A stretch of 64,000 bases of DNA from Streptomyces sp. NBC_01689 (GCF_036250675.1 NZ_CP109592.1:372001-436000); one strand, 5' to 3'; positions 24,234 through 32,775 are shown, counted from the first letter of the stretch. The notes: generated by a model not told the origin, from the letters alone. Program-made: numbers and translations.

Positions 24234-24764
24234 CTATGCGCCCGTGCCGTGCGTGTCGATCACCGTGATATCGACAGACGTCACCACGATGCCCAGGGCG
24301 CGCCCGGAGGCATCCGCCACAGAACGGCGCACCAGACCTGCCGTCTCAGGCAACGGGCGATCCAGACCAGCGCTGAGAGTCATGCTCACATGCATGCCCG
24401 CGGACTGATCGGCACGGGCCAGTCGGCAACTGGCGACGGTGACACCGGGGACGGCGTCTGCGGCATGTCGCAGGGCGACGGACGCGGCGCGCTCGGTGAT
24501 CCGCAGCGTGTCCGTCCGGTCGTCCAAGAGCAACCACGGCCTCGGCCTGGCCTCCTCACGGACGAGGGTCGTGACGCCTTCAATGAGACGCTGCGTGCTC
24601 GGCGGGTTCCGATTCCGCAGGAGCCACGTCGCGGTGTCCATGGCCGGGTCGACCGCGTCCGCGGCCTCTTCACGCGGGCGATTCTCACTGCCGGGCGACG
24701 CTTCGGACATCTCGGAGTGACGGCCGATGGCCTGAGGAGGAGCGGGGTGGTCGTCTAGCGCCAC
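24234..24764 (-). CDS. Asp23-like protein downstream of ECF sigma gene
   Basis: This 176-residue protein has a polar first 60 residues and then a compact alpha/beta domain. GVTVASCRLARADQSAGMHV and LVRRSVADASGRALGIVVTS with VDITVID resemble the strand-helix-strand pattern of the Asp23/Gls24 proteins at 25537-26022 and 26252-26668. It starts at GTG 24764, overlapping the sigma gene by 10 bases with AAGGAG upstream, so it is probably translated with the sigma factor. An Asp23-like or anti-sigma role is possible; it has no membrane segment and no zinc motif. Confidence 0.6.
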   Translation of the reverse strand: MALDDHPAPPQAIGRHSEMSEASPGSENRPREEAADAVDPAMDTATWLLRNRNPPSTQRLIEGVTTLVREEARPRPWLLLDDRTDTLRITERAASVALRHAADAVPGVTVASCRLARADQSAGMHVSMTLSAGLDRPLPETAGLVRRSVADASGRALGIVVTSVDITVIDTHGTGA

Positions 24765-25384
24765 GAGGCCATCATCTCCTTCAGCGACCGGCGAGCCCGG
24801 TACAGCCTTCCGCGGACCGTCTGCTCGCTGGTTCCCGTGACGTGCGCGATCTGTTCGTAGGACAGTCCCTGCAGTTCCCGCAGGACCCAGCAGACCCGTT
24901 GACGGGGTTCGAGGTTGCCCAGGGCTTCGGCCAAGGCGTCGGCGAGGGCATCCCCCTCGGCTGCCTGCGCGGGCGAGCTGCCCGCGCCGGCAGTGGGTTC
25001 AGCCACTGTGTTCAACGGTACCGGGGCCGGACGACGTCGCAGGGAGTTCAGACAGCGGTTGACGGTGATGCGGTACATCCAGGTGCTGAATGCACAGGCG
25101 TGACGGAACTCGGGCAGACGCCTCCAAGCGCTGATGAAAGCGTCCTGCACCGCGTCCTCAGCGTCCTGGGCGTTCCCGAGCGTGTGGAGGGCCAGCCCCA
25201 GCAAGGGCCGACTGTGGCGCCGCATCAGGATGGTGAAGGCCTGCTCGTCCCCTTCGCCGGCGCGGGTCGCCAGCAGCTCATCCGAAGCGGAGAGGAGTCC
25301 GTCGGAGGTTCCGGGGACAGGCGGCCCGAACCGAGGGGCGTCGCGAGCGGGCTTCCGCCGAGAAGGGCTAGTGCTGTGCGGCAC
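24755..25384 (-). CDS. ECF RNA polymerase sigma factor
   Basis: This 209-residue protein is an extracytoplasmic-function sigma factor. Region 2 is visible in AFTILMRRHSRPLLGLALHT, DAEDAVQDAFISAWRRLPEF and AFSTWMYRITVNRCLNSLRR. Region 4 is visible in LEPRQRVCWVLRELQGLSYE and TSEQTVRGRLYRARRSLKE. GTG 25384 is chosen because AGGAGG lies 7 bases upstream. No classic anti-sigma gene with a zinc motif adjoins it. It is divergent from an Asp23/AmaP-like operon and may control that operon and itself. The intergenic region holds a GAAC-N16-CGTC element facing the operon. Confidence 0.88.
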   Translation of the reverse strand: MPHSTSPSRRKPARDAPRFGPPVPGTSDGLLSASDELLATRAGEGDEQAFTILMRRHSRPLLGLALHTLGNAQDAEDAVQDAFISAWRRLPEFRHACAFSTWMYRITVNRCLNSLRRRPAPVPLNTVAEPTAGAGSSPAQAAEGDALADALAEALGNLEPRQRVCWVLRELQGLSYEQIAHVTGTSEQTVRGRLYRARRSLKEMMASWR

Positions 25385-25480
25385 GCCTGCACCTCCTCTC
25401 TGCTCTGGTACGAGTGCCCACCTCGTGAACCAGAAAGCCGTTTTCCGCATATATGTGACGAAACGCGGCTCAGGTGTGTC

Positions 25481-25504
25481 GAACCATGTGACGGGTGCCG
25501 CGTC
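25481..25504 (+). promoter_or_regulatory. possible ECF-type promoter before the Asp23 operon
   Basis: The plus strand reads GAAC, 16 bases, CGTC, which fits the general ECF promoter shape (AAC at -35, CGTC at -10). It lies 33 bases before the Asp23 start at 25537. A second GAACCA lies at 25427-25432. The link to the divergent ECF sigma gene is inferred from position. Confidence 0.4.
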
Positions 25505-25536
25505 GGCGCTCGCATCGACAGAGCGAGGTGACTGTC

Positions 25537-26022
25537 ATGACGGACAGCCCCGACCGTTCCTCTTCCGGACCGGACGGCACTACGGAATCCGCGACCATGC
25601 TGAAGGGCCCAACCGGTGTCGGCACCTCACCTGAAACCCGAGGCCAGACCACCATCGCCGACGGTGTCGTAGCCAAGATCGCGGGAATGTCCGCCCGCGA
25701 AGTACCCGGCATCCACAGCCTCGGGGCGGGCATGACGCGCGCCATCGGAGCTGTCCGCGAGCGCGTCCCCGGTTCAGGATCAGGCGGTGTCAGCCGCGGG
25801 GTGAAGGTCGAGGTGGGCGAGCGTCAGGCGGCTCTGGACATCGACGTTGTCGTCGAATACGGCTTCCCGATCGTCGAGGTGGCCTCGGAAGTACGCGTCA
25901 ACGTCATCTCGGCAGTGGAACGCATGACAGGTCTCGAGGTGGTCGAGGTGAACCTCGTCGTCGACGACGTGAACCTGCCCGATGAGGATGACGACGAGCC
26001 GGGCGAAGGTCGTGTCCAGTGA
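25537..26022 (+). CDS. Asp23/Gls24 family envelope stress protein
   Basis: This 161-residue protein belongs to the Asp23/Gls24 family, membrane-associated proteins linked to envelope stress in Gram-positives. TTIADGVVAKIAGMSAREVP and GIHSLG match the N-terminal signature, and the core strands appear in VKVEVGERQAALDIDVVVEY and VRVNVISAVERMTGLEVVEV. VNLVVDDVNLP closes the domain. The first 45 residues are Ser/Thr/Gly-rich. GAGGTG lies before the ATG. It leads an operon with a small membrane protein, a second Asp23 protein, DUF6286 and an AmaP-like protein. Confidence 0.85.
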   Translation: MTDSPDRSSSGPDGTTESATMLKGPTGVGTSPETRGQTTIADGVVAKIAGMSAREVPGIHSLGAGMTRAIGAVRERVPGSGSGGVSRGVKVEVGERQAALDIDVVVEYGFPIVEVASEVRVNVISAVERMTGLEVVEVNLVVDDVNLPDEDDDEPGEGRVQ

Positions 26023-26087
26023 CCTCCGGACGCGGGTCGGACCCGCCAAAAGAAGCTGAACACCCTCGAAGGACAGGTGAGCAGACG

Positions 26088-26255
26088 ATGAGCACAGCGA
26101 CAGTGGGGCTGGCATCCGGCATGGCACTGGGATTCGCAGGATACTTCGGTGGCTTCTGGGCCTTCCTCCTCGTCGCGGTCCTGGGTGCGGCGGGTCTGGT
26201 CCTGGGCCTCGTCCTCCAGGGCGATGTCGACATATTCAGCCGGCGGCAACGGTGA
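26088..26255 (+). CDS. small membrane protein (DUF2273-like)
   Basis: This 55-residue protein has two hydrophobic helices (GLASGMALGFAGYFGGFWAF and VAVLGAAGLVLGLVLQG) and ends in a basic tail, FSRRQR. Small two-helix proteins of this kind often accompany Asp23 genes and are annotated DUF2273 in firmicutes. It overlaps the next gene by 4 bases as GTGA. AGGTGA lies 9 bases before the ATG. Confidence 0.7.
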   Translation: MSTATVGLASGMALGFAGYFGGFWAFLLVAVLGAAGLVLGLVLQGDVDIFSRRQR

Positions 26256-26668
26256 GCACCGTTTCACGCCGCGACGGACCCCCTTCGGCCGAAGGCGCCG
26301 GACATACGAAGGTCACATATGGATCCATACCGCCGGCTGAAGAACGAGGCGCGACGGTGATCCCTGACCGCGTCGTGGCCCGCATCGCCGCACGAGCGGC
26401 CGGCACAGCCCTCCACCGGATCACCGGCCCCGAGTATGCCGGCACGGACCTGGCCGCACCCAAGGCTCACGCGACCACACACGAGGGAACGGCACGCCTG
26501 GCGCTGACCGTCGATCTCCCATATCCCACGGACATCACCGGCATCTGTCGGCAGCTGCAACACGAGATCAGCGAACAGGTGGCCCATCTGACTGGTCTAG
26601 ACATCAGCGAAGTGATGCTGACGGTGCGGCGCCTTGTCATCTCCGGGCTGCCGGCTCGTGTCCGCTGA
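26252..26668 (+). CDS. second Asp23/Gls24 family protein
   Basis: This 138-residue protein is a shorter Asp23/Gls24 member. TVIPDRVVARIAARAAGTAL and HRITGPEYAGTDL correspond to the family N-terminus, and ARLALTVDLPYPTDITGICR with LTGLDISEVMLTVRRLVI to the core. It starts at GTG 26252, overlapping the preceding gene. It probably forms hetero-oligomers with the other Asp23 proteins at the membrane, anchored by the AmaP-like protein; that is inferred from the staphylococcal system. Confidence 0.75.
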   Translation: MSTVSRRDGPPSAEGAGHTKVTYGSIPPAEERGATVIPDRVVARIAARAAGTALHRITGPEYAGTDLAAPKAHATTHEGTARLALTVDLPYPTDITGICRQLQHEISEQVAHLTGLDISEVMLTVRRLVISGLPARVR

Positions 26669-26755
26669 AAACCCCATACGTCGGACGCCGCTGGTCGGTT
26701 CATCCGCAGGTCCGGTCGGCCGACCATCACCGACCGATGACGGAGGTCGGACACC

Positions 26756-27409
26756 ATGACAGCCCCACAACAAACCGCCACGAACGAAAGAGCAGCCGGA
26801 AGAGGCCGCAACCACCCCGACAGCAACACAGGCCTGGCACCGTCACCGCGTGAAGTTCTGGGGGCGAGATCACCCCGCTTGTGGTCCGCCCGCCGCATCC
26901 CTGCGGCTCTCGTCGCTCTCGTCGTGTTCGTCGTCGTCGGCGCACTGCTCTATGACGTGATCGCGGTGCGCGCGGGACACCGGGCAGGTGCATGGCGAAC
27001 CCGCCTCGTCGAAGAGGCGACCACGCGGCCGGTGGACGACCCCTGGCTGCTCGCCACGGGCGCCGTAGCCGTCATCCTCGGCCTGTGGCTGCTCATCCTC
27101 GCCGTCACACCCGGACTGCGCCGACTTCTGCCCCTGCGGGCACCGGAGGATTGCCGGGAACTGGGGGCCTGGCTGGATCGCAGGAGCGCTGCCCTCGTCC
27201 TGCGGGATGCGGCGATGCGGGTCCCCGGCATCAGCCGCGCACGGGTTCGAGTCGGACGCCGTCGCATCATCGCCCGCGGTGAGGTCGGCTTCCGCGACAC
27301 TGCGACCGTTCGAAGTGAGCTTTCTCAGTCACTGCAGGAGGAGTGCCGAAAACTCGCGCTGGCCCATACCCCACGACTCACGATCCGATTGCACCACCGC
27401 ACTCACTGA
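26756..27409 (+). CDS. DUF6286 domain membrane protein
   Basis: This 217-residue protein has a disordered N-terminus, two membrane segments (IPAALVALVVFVVVGALLYD and ATGAVAVILGLWLLILAVTP) and a C-terminal cytoplasmic domain. VLRDAAMRVPGISRARVRVG and VRSELSQSLQEECRKLAL recall an Asp23-like fold. It fits DUF6286, found in actinobacterial Asp23 operons. It probably anchors or joins the Asp23 complex. It is 20 bases upstream of the AmaP-like gene. Confidence 0.75.
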   Translation: MTAPQQTATNERAAGRGRNHPDSNTGLAPSPREVLGARSPRLWSARRIPAALVALVVFVVVGALLYDVIAVRAGHRAGAWRTRLVEEATTRPVDDPWLLATGAVAVILGLWLLILAVTPGLRRLLPLRAPEDCRELGAWLDRRSAALVLRDAAMRVPGISRARVRVGRRRIIARGEVGFRDTATVRSELSQSLQEECRKLALAHTPRLTIRLHHRTH

Positions 27410-27429
27410 CTTCGCACCGGGAGCCCGCC

Positions 27430-28035
27430 ATGAACGGTCGATCCACCGTCAACCGCCTCCTTCTGGGCCTGTGCGGCGTGGTGCTGCTGGGGGGCGGCCT
27501 GCTGATCCTCAGTGCAGGTTTCGACCTCTACCACCGACTTGGGCTGAGCCCGCCCGCCGGATGGCCCGCGACTACGACCCATGACGTTCTGGTCAGCAAT
27601 GCCGACCGTATCCGCTGGAGTGGCCAGGGCTGGTGGTGGTGGCCCGCCGTCATCGCCGTCCTGACCTTGGCAGCGATCCTGGCCCTCGGCTGGCTTATCG
27701 CCCAACTGCGACACCGCCCCGGCGCCCTGCACCTGGGTGGTACGCCTCCCCCCGAGAGCGTCGAACTACGAGGGCAAGCCCTCGGTGACGCCGTAGCCTC
27801 CGAGGCGCGCACTCTGCCTGACGTAGAGCAGGCCGACGCCCACCTCGCCGGACGGGCCACAGGCCCCCAGCTCCGCATCGCCCTCACACTGACGGATCAC
27901 GGGCTTCCAGCCCCAGCACTCCAGGCACTGTGTCGCGGACCGGTGGCCCATGCCCGCGCGTCCACCGGGTTGCCCCGCCTTCCCATACACGCACTCCTGC
28001 ACGTGGGCAGGCACAAGGCACGCCGTGCTGAATAG
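27430..28035 (+). CDS. amaP: AmaP-like alkaline shock membrane anchor protein
   Basis: This 201-residue protein has a first membrane segment (LLLGLCGVVLLGGGLLILSA), a loop with WSGQGWWWW, a second membrane segment (VIAVLTLAAILALGWLIAQL) and a C-terminal domain with LPDVEQADAHLAGRATGPQL. This layout matches AmaP, the membrane anchor for Asp23 described in staphylococci. GGGAG lies 6 bases before the ATG at 27430. It is the last gene of the operon. The gene symbol rests on family resemblance and operon position. Confidence 0.65.
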   Translation: MNGRSTVNRLLLGLCGVVLLGGGLLILSAGFDLYHRLGLSPPAGWPATTTHDVLVSNADRIRWSGQGWWWWPAVIAVLTLAAILALGWLIAQLRHRPGALHLGGTPPPESVELRGQALGDAVASEARTLPDVEQADAHLAGRATGPQLRIALTLTDHGLPAPALQALCRGPVAHARASTGLPRLPIHALLHVGRHKARRAE

Positions 28036-28205
28036 AGCGACGACAGCCATGTGTTCGGGCTGAACACCTCGCCCATCCAGCCGTGCTGTCCGCGCCGGCA
28101 CCCGGTGGGAAACGCCCCGCAATCATCGAAATGGAACAGCGCGACGCCACCGGCCAGGCGGTACACAGGTGTCTGAGGGGCGACCAGCCGCGGTAGGTAT
28201 CACGT

Positions 28206-28673
28206 GTGCAGACCTTTCTCCCCTATCCCGACTTCATGCAGTCCGCTGCGGTCCTGGACCAGGCACGGCTCGGCAAGCAGCGGGTCGAAGCCCTCCAGGT
28301 GCTGAGGGGCCTGACCGTGCGCGGCTACGGATGGCGGAACCATCCTGCGGTACGCATGTGGATCGGCTACGAGGAGGCCCTGGTCCGCTACGGTCTGGAC
28401 GTGTGCGCCATGTGGACGGCGGAGGAGCGCGTCGACACCTGCGCCGCCACTCTCGCCACCGAGTTCGGCGTGTACCGCCCCGGCGCACCTGTACGGATGC
28501 AGGAACAGCTCGACGAGGAGGGCGAGCTGCCGCCTTGGCTGGGAGAGCCCGCCTTCCACCGCAGCCACCAGTCAGCCCTGGTACGCAAGGCACCGGAGAT
28601 CTACACACCGTTCTTCCCGGACGTCCCCGACGATCTCCCCTACGTCTGGCCGATGTCCGACCGGACCTCGTAG
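28206..28673 (+). CDS. MSMEG_6728 family protein
   Basis: This 155-residue protein begins MQTFLPYPDFMQSAAVLDQA and then has RLGKQRVEALQVLRGLTVRG. YGWRNHPAVRMWIGYEEAL follows. These features match the actinobacterial MSMEG_6728 family, which resembles pyrimidine-dimer glycosylase (T4 endonuclease V-like) proteins in its first part. The C-terminal half has HRSHQSALVRKAPEIYTPFF. It starts at GTG 28206. It stands alone. A role in nucleic acid repair is possible but not shown. Confidence 0.8.
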   Translation: MQTFLPYPDFMQSAAVLDQARLGKQRVEALQVLRGLTVRGYGWRNHPAVRMWIGYEEALVRYGLDVCAMWTAEERVDTCAATLATEFGVYRPGAPVRMQEQLDEEGELPPWLGEPAFHRSHQSALVRKAPEIYTPFFPDVPDDLPYVWPMSDRTS

Positions 28674-28863
28674 ACCCCGGTCCACGCCCCAAGCCAGCGC
28701 CCCGCCGTTCGTCCCAACGGCCTCCCCGCCTGAGGCCGCCGCCGCAACCCCTCTATGCCATGAACGCCTAAATAGTACTTTCTTCGTGAAACGCATCACA
28801 TAGGGCGTAACCTGAAGTAAGTCCATTTTTGATTGTTCTCCAGCGAGACAGGGCGTGAGAGCT

Positions 28864-29040
28864 ATGGCTGCGAACCAGAAGGCCAAAGCCAAGGGCGAAC
28901 GGGCCAAGGGCAAGGTCAAAAAGGTGGTCGGAGACGCGGTAGGCAACGAGTCCATGGCTGCGAGTGGGCGCACCCAAGAGACCAAGGGCGACTTGCGCGC
29001 GGCCAAAGAGAAGGCCAAGGACGCGATCCGCCCCAAGTAG
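28864..29040 (+). CDS. CsbD family stress protein
   Basis: This 58-residue protein is a CsbD-family member: AKAKGERAKGKVKKVVGDAV then GNESMAASGRTQETKGDLRA. CsbD genes are SigB-controlled in Bacillus and the proteins are small, charged and abundant, with unknown function. It is closely similar to the CsbD protein at 35675-35857; both end in GDLRAAKEKAKDAI-(R/K)-PK. A GTG three codons upstream at 28855 is an alternative start. A strong hairpin follows at 29060-29090. Confidence 0.85.
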   Translation: MAANQKAKAKGERAKGKVKKVVGDAVGNESMAASGRTQETKGDLRAAKEKAKDAIRPK

Positions 29041-29059
29041 TCGTGCGTAGCGCCCGGGT

Positions 29060-29090
29060 CCGGCGGCCAGCCACATCGACTGGCCGCCGG
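29060..29090 (+). terminator. hairpin terminator after CsbD
   Basis: An 11-base perfect inverted repeat (CCGGCGGCCAG / CTGGCCGCCGG) with a 9-base loop starts 20 bases after the CsbD stop. It lacks a clear T-tract, as is common in Streptomyces terminators. Confidence 0.7.
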
Positions 29091-29496
29091 GATGCGTATA
29101 CCTCGAGGTCAACCCCAGTCGCCCCGCTCTCGCCCCATGCGGCAGCCGCCACGAACATTTCGCCGCCTGTTTACGGCGAGGGCCGCGCGACCGACCTCTG
29201 ATGTGATCACCGTGGCTGTCCACCCTGTTTGTCTCTCCCATGCCGTGCCCATCACCTACCACCGCGACGGCGCCCGCACCATTTCGCACCCGCAAGCGCG
29301 CCCCGCCGAAGGCAGGACACCTCCACTTCCGGGAACACTCCGGTGTCCTGCGTGCAGGGCGGCCCGTGCACAGGCGGCTCCCCCTTTCGGTCCGGCGTCC
29401 TCGCGTCGGTCCGGCGTCCTCGCGCAGGAGTCCTCACCGGGGCCTAGCGTGGAAAACGCAGGGAGCGGCAGAACACTTCGGACGTCGGAGGAAGAC
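29091..29496. other. gene-free stretch with a 19-bp tandem repeat
   Basis: No supportable gene was seen. Two exact copies of TCGGTCCGGCGTCCTCGCG lie at 29387-29405 and 29406-29424. They are not part of a recognisable gene and may be a chance duplication. The promoter of the SRPBCC gene is expected near the right end. Confidence 0.5.
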
Positions 29497-29985
29497 ATGG
29501 CCGTACGCCATCGGTTGATCAGAAAATCTCCCGAGGATGTGTGGGAGGTTCTGTCCGACGTGGAACGGTACGGAGATTGGGTCGTCGGAACCTCACAGGT
29601 CGAACCGAGCGAGGGACACTGGCCCCAACTGGGGGCCACGCTCCGCTACCACATCAAAGTCGGTCCGCTCTCCCTGGACAACCAGACCGTCGTACGGCGC
29701 AGCGAGCCGGCCTCTGTCCTCGAACTCGAAGCGGACAGCGGCTGTTTGGGAACTGCCAGGATCGCGATCGAACTACGACCGTGGGGCGAGCACACTCTGC
29801 TGATTTTCGACGAGCACCCGTTGCGCGGGGCAGGGGGCGCTCTGCACAACGGCCTGCTGGACGCGGCGCAACAAGTTCGGCACCGTGTGATGCTGGCCCG
29901 TCTGGCCCGGCTTTGCGAAGAGACCGAACCCCGTACCCCTCACCGCGCCACTGCGGCCCCGGAGCGGCTGAACAGCGTCGAGTGA
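29497..29985 (+). CDS. SRPBCC family protein
   Basis: This 162-residue protein has the START/SRPBCC pattern: HRLIRKSPEDVWEVLSDVER with YGDWVVG, LRYHIKVGPLSLDNQTVVRR in the middle, and a long C-terminal helix (AAQQVRHRVMLARLARLCEE). GGAGG lies 8 bases before the ATG. It is 50 bases upstream of an FAD-dependent oxidoreductase on the same strand. In many streptomycetes this pair occurs together; the protein may bind the oxidoreductase's lipid or isoprenoid substrate, which is inference. Confidence 0.8.
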   Translation: MAVRHRLIRKSPEDVWEVLSDVERYGDWVVGTSQVEPSEGHWPQLGATLRYHIKVGPLSLDNQTVVRRSEPASVLELEADSGCLGTARIAIELRPWGEHTLLIFDEHPLRGAGGALHNGLLDAAQQVRHRVMLARLARLCEETEPRTPHRATAAPERLNSVE

Positions 29986-30034
29986 CGGGGACGGTGTCTG
30001 AAGGCGATGCCAACCACCAAGCCGGGAGTGAGTC

Positions 30035-31651
30035 ATGCCTGATGCAGTAGTGATCGGGGCAGGACCCAATGGACTGGTCGCGGCGAACCTCCTGGCCGAC
30101 GCCGGTTGGAGCGTGGAGGTCTTGGAGGCCCAGGACAAGCCCGGGGGAGCGGTTCGTCACGACCGCGGCGTCGACCCTGACTACACCAGCGACCTCTTCA
30201 GCGCCTTTTACCCCCTGGCTGCGGCTTCACCGGTTCTGGCCCGCCTGAACCTGGAGCGGGAGGGGCTGACCTGGAGCCACGCCCCGAAGGTGCTCGCTCA
30301 CCCTTTGCGGGATGGCCGCTGCGCGGTACTCAGTCGCGACCTGGAGGAGACTGCCGCAAGTCTGGAGACGTTCGCCGTCGGTGATGGAGACGCGTGGAAG
30401 CAGTTGCGGGAGGTCTGGGAAGCTCTGCGGAGCGGTATCCTCACCGCACTGTTCACCCCTTTCCCACCACTTCGCGCAGGGGCTCGACTGGCGCTGCACC
30501 TGCGTGGAGCGGGTGGGCTGCGGCTGGCCAGGACCATGCTTTTGCCGGTGCGACGTCTGGGCGAGGAAGAGTTTCGCGGCGAGGGCGGTCGGCTTCTGCT
30601 AGCGGGCAACGCCCTGCACGCAGACCTCTCACCGGAGGCGGCTGGCAGCGGCGGTTTCGGCTGGCTCATGTCCATGCTCGGCCAGACCTATGGCTTTCCC
30701 GTTCCCGCCGGAGGGTCCGGAGCGCTCACCTCGGCGCTGGTCCGCCGCCTGGCGCGCCGTGGAGGCGTCGTCCGCTGTGGGGAAGAGGTCACCGAGGTCG
30801 TCGTCCGCGGTGGACGAGCCGTCGGCGTCCGCACCCGGGACGGTGAGGCGGTCCAGGCTCGCAGAGCGGTCCTGGCCGATGTCTCCGCGCCTGCTCTGTA
30901 CGGCTCCCTGGTCGGCGGACAACACCTCCCGGGGCAATTGCTTCGCGACCTGGAGCGTTTCCAGTGGGACTTCTCCACCTTCAAAGTCGACTGGGCACTG
31001 ACCGGGCCGGTGCCCTGGACCTGCCCTGAGGCCACTCAAGCAGGAACCGTTCACCTCGCGGAGGGGATGGACGCCCTCACCCGGTTCGCCGCGCAGATTG
31101 CCATGGGCCTCGTTCCCGACGAACCCTTTGCCCTCTTCGGCCAGATGACCACCGCCGACCCCAGGCGGTCACCGCTGGGTACCGAGTCCGCTTGGGCCTA
31201 CACGCATGTACCGCAACGGATACGGGGCGACGCCGGCGACGATGGACTGACCGGAACGTGGGACGCCCGAGAGCAGGAGGCGATGGCGAACCGCATCGAG
31301 GCACAGGTTGAGCGCTACGCCCCCGGCTTCCGAGACCTCATCAAGGCTCGCCGCATCCTCGCGCCCACCAGCCTGGAGGGGTTGGACGCCAACCTCCGTG
31401 GGGGTGCCATCAACGGTGGAACCACAGCGTTGCATCAGCAACTGACCCTTCGTCCCACCCCCGGCACCGGCCGCCCGGAAACCCCCGTCCCTGGGCTTTA
31501 CCTCGCTTCAGCCTCAGCGCATCCGGGCGGAGGCGTCCATGGCGCACCCGGCGCGAATGCTGCCAGAGCTGCCCTACGTCGGCGACGCCTCAGTGCCCTG
31601 CCAAAATTGCAGAGTCGTCTGACTCACGGCGACCGCCGAGGTCGGCACTGA
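30035..31651 (+). CDS. FAD-dependent oxidoreductase (phytoene desaturase-like)
   Basis: This 538-residue protein has the FAD-binding motif in VVIGAGPNGLVAANLLADAG near its start and the C-terminal FAD motif GLYLASASAHPGGGVHGAPG. GSGALTSALVRRLARRGGVV matches the phytoene desaturase/all-trans-retinol saturase group. These enzymes desaturate or saturate polyene lipids. No carotenoid synthesis genes adjoin it, so the substrate is unknown. It follows the SRPBCC gene by 49 bases, probably in one transcript. It starts at the ATG at 30035. Confidence 0.85.
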   Translation: MPDAVVIGAGPNGLVAANLLADAGWSVEVLEAQDKPGGAVRHDRGVDPDYTSDLFSAFYPLAAASPVLARLNLEREGLTWSHAPKVLAHPLRDGRCAVLSRDLEETAASLETFAVGDGDAWKQLREVWEALRSGILTALFTPFPPLRAGARLALHLRGAGGLRLARTMLLPVRRLGEEEFRGEGGRLLLAGNALHADLSPEAAGSGGFGWLMSMLGQTYGFPVPAGGSGALTSALVRRLARRGGVVRCGEEVTEVVVRGGRAVGVRTRDGEAVQARRAVLADVSAPALYGSLVGGQHLPGQLLRDLERFQWDFSTFKVDWALTGPVPWTCPEATQAGTVHLAEGMDALTRFAAQIAMGLVPDEPFALFGQMTTADPRRSPLGTESAWAYTHVPQRIRGDAGDDGLTGTWDAREQEAMANRIEAQVERYAPGFRDLIKARRILAPTSLEGLDANLRGGAINGGTTALHQQLTLRPTPGTGRPETPVPGLYLASASAHPGGGVHGAPGANAARAALRRRRLSALPKLQSRLTHGDRRGRH

Positions 31652-31855
31652 ACCACCTGCCGCAGCATGGGGACCGACCGCTCGGCGGCAACCGCGCGCA
31701 GGTACAGATGCCTGCTCCGCGTGCCGGCCAGGTTCATCCCAGAGTGGACCCCCGATGACGGATCCCTCCCCGATCCCGAAGATGCAGGGAGAGGAGTGTC
31801 GAAGCTCAGTCCTTGGACCGACGCCAAATGAGCCATGAACTCCGATGATGGATAC

Positions 31856-32050
31856 ATGAGTGCAGCGACTTTCGCCACAGGTCCGCCCCTCGGTTCCGCC
31901 GCCGCCCGTGGTGCGACCGCTTTGTCCCTGGTCCATCACCGCCACCTCCTCGGCAACGCCCTGCGCGCCGTGAAAGTGTTCGCGGGTGCGGCACTCGACG
32001 TGGTGATCCTCGGCGAGTACGGCGAGGAAGCGGGAGTGCGGCATCGCTAG
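31856..32050 (+). CDS. small hypothetical protein
   Basis: This 64-residue protein ends with LLGNALRAVKVFAGAALDVV followed by ILGEYGEEAGVRHR. This C-terminal pattern, an amphipathic helix and then LGEYxEEAGV, recurs in small Streptomyces hypothetical proteins as I recall them. The start is uncertain: an ATG seven codons earlier (31835) is also possible and neither has a strong ribosome binding site. No function can be given. It converges with the DUF6479 gene. Confidence 0.45.
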   Translation: MSAATFATGPPLGSAAARGATALSLVHHRHLLGNALRAVKVFAGAALDVVILGEYGEEAGVRHR

Positions 32051-32141
32051 CCGTCGAGTCGCGCGCCACTCACACTGGTGAGCCGCGTGTCCGACGACTT
32101 CGTGAAGTGCGAAGCCCGTTGATGGACCTCTGATACCTACC

Positions 32142-32396
32142 TCAGCTGCGGTGATGACCCTGCTCGGGATCGTCGTCGAGGGTGCTCCACCCTGCACCAC
32201 GCTGTGCGGGGTCAGCCAAATCTCTGCGTGCCTGGGCGCCCGCAGCCGTGGGCGTACTCACCTGGCGCCGAGCGCTGCGCCGACTGCCGACGACGAATGC
32301 CGCTACCAGGAGTGCGACCAGGACGACGCCGAGTAGCGTCAGCCATAGAGCGCCCGTTGAGGAAAAAGCCAACGTGACATGCGTTTCGTCGATCAT
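32142..32396 (-). CDS. DUF6479 family small membrane protein
   Basis: This 84-residue protein has one membrane segment near the start (LWLTLLGVVLVALLVAAFVV), a basic stretch (GSRRSARRQV) and a polar tail ending in WSTLDDDPEQGHHRS. This matches DUF6479 of Streptomyces. The ATG at 32396 is chosen; a GTG at 32414 is in frame. A GGGT-N16-GGGTAC promoter-like match on the minus strand (32406-32431) would start transcription almost at the ATG, which would make the mRNA nearly leaderless. That is speculative. Confidence 0.6.
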   Translation of the reverse strand: MIDETHVTLAFSSTGALWLTLLGVVLVALLVAAFVVGSRRSARRQVSTPTAAGAQARRDLADPAQRGAGWSTLDDDPEQGHHRS

Positions 32397-32541
32397 AGGC
32401 ACCGCGTACCCCACACTGACATGACTTACCCGTCCACCTCATTGCAGACGGTCGGACGACAAACGCAACGGGGCGCCTCAAAGGATCTTGCCGATTCCGG
32501 CTGCCGACTGCCGGCGGCGGACGTCGGGGGCCCAGCATGGA

Positions 32542-32775
32542 GGGCGCTGTTCCTGCCTGAGAAGAGGGGCTCTCCGCAGACACGGCGGCCGTGAGATTGC
32601 GGCTCATTGCCTCGTCGGCTTCCTCTTCCCCCGGGCTCGTGAGCTTGGCGAGCTCCTTCACCATGGGGGGTGCGACTGAGCCTGCTGCGGATCTCCTCGG
32701 TGGCCATCGACAGCTGACGCGCATCCCGCCGAGTGGCCCAGGCAAGGATCCGCTGTCACCGGCAACGCCGCTGTC
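32542..32775 (-). pseudogene. frameshifted, internally deleted SigB-family sigma relic
   Basis: On the minus strand one frame reads ILAWATRRDARQLSMATEEI then RSRLSRTP, and the next frame reads VKELAKLTSPGEEEADEAMS. These correspond to RVAPRDARQLS, ATEELSSRLGRTPT and VKELAQLMCLSEEEVDEARL of the intact sigma factor at 37160-37999. About 110 residues covering region 2 are deleted between the first two blocks. The DNA around GCGTCAGCTG also matches the first relic at 2139-2270 apart from a one-base insertion. It lies downstream of the STAS gene at 33002-33340, the same arrangement as the first relic. Confidence 0.75.
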
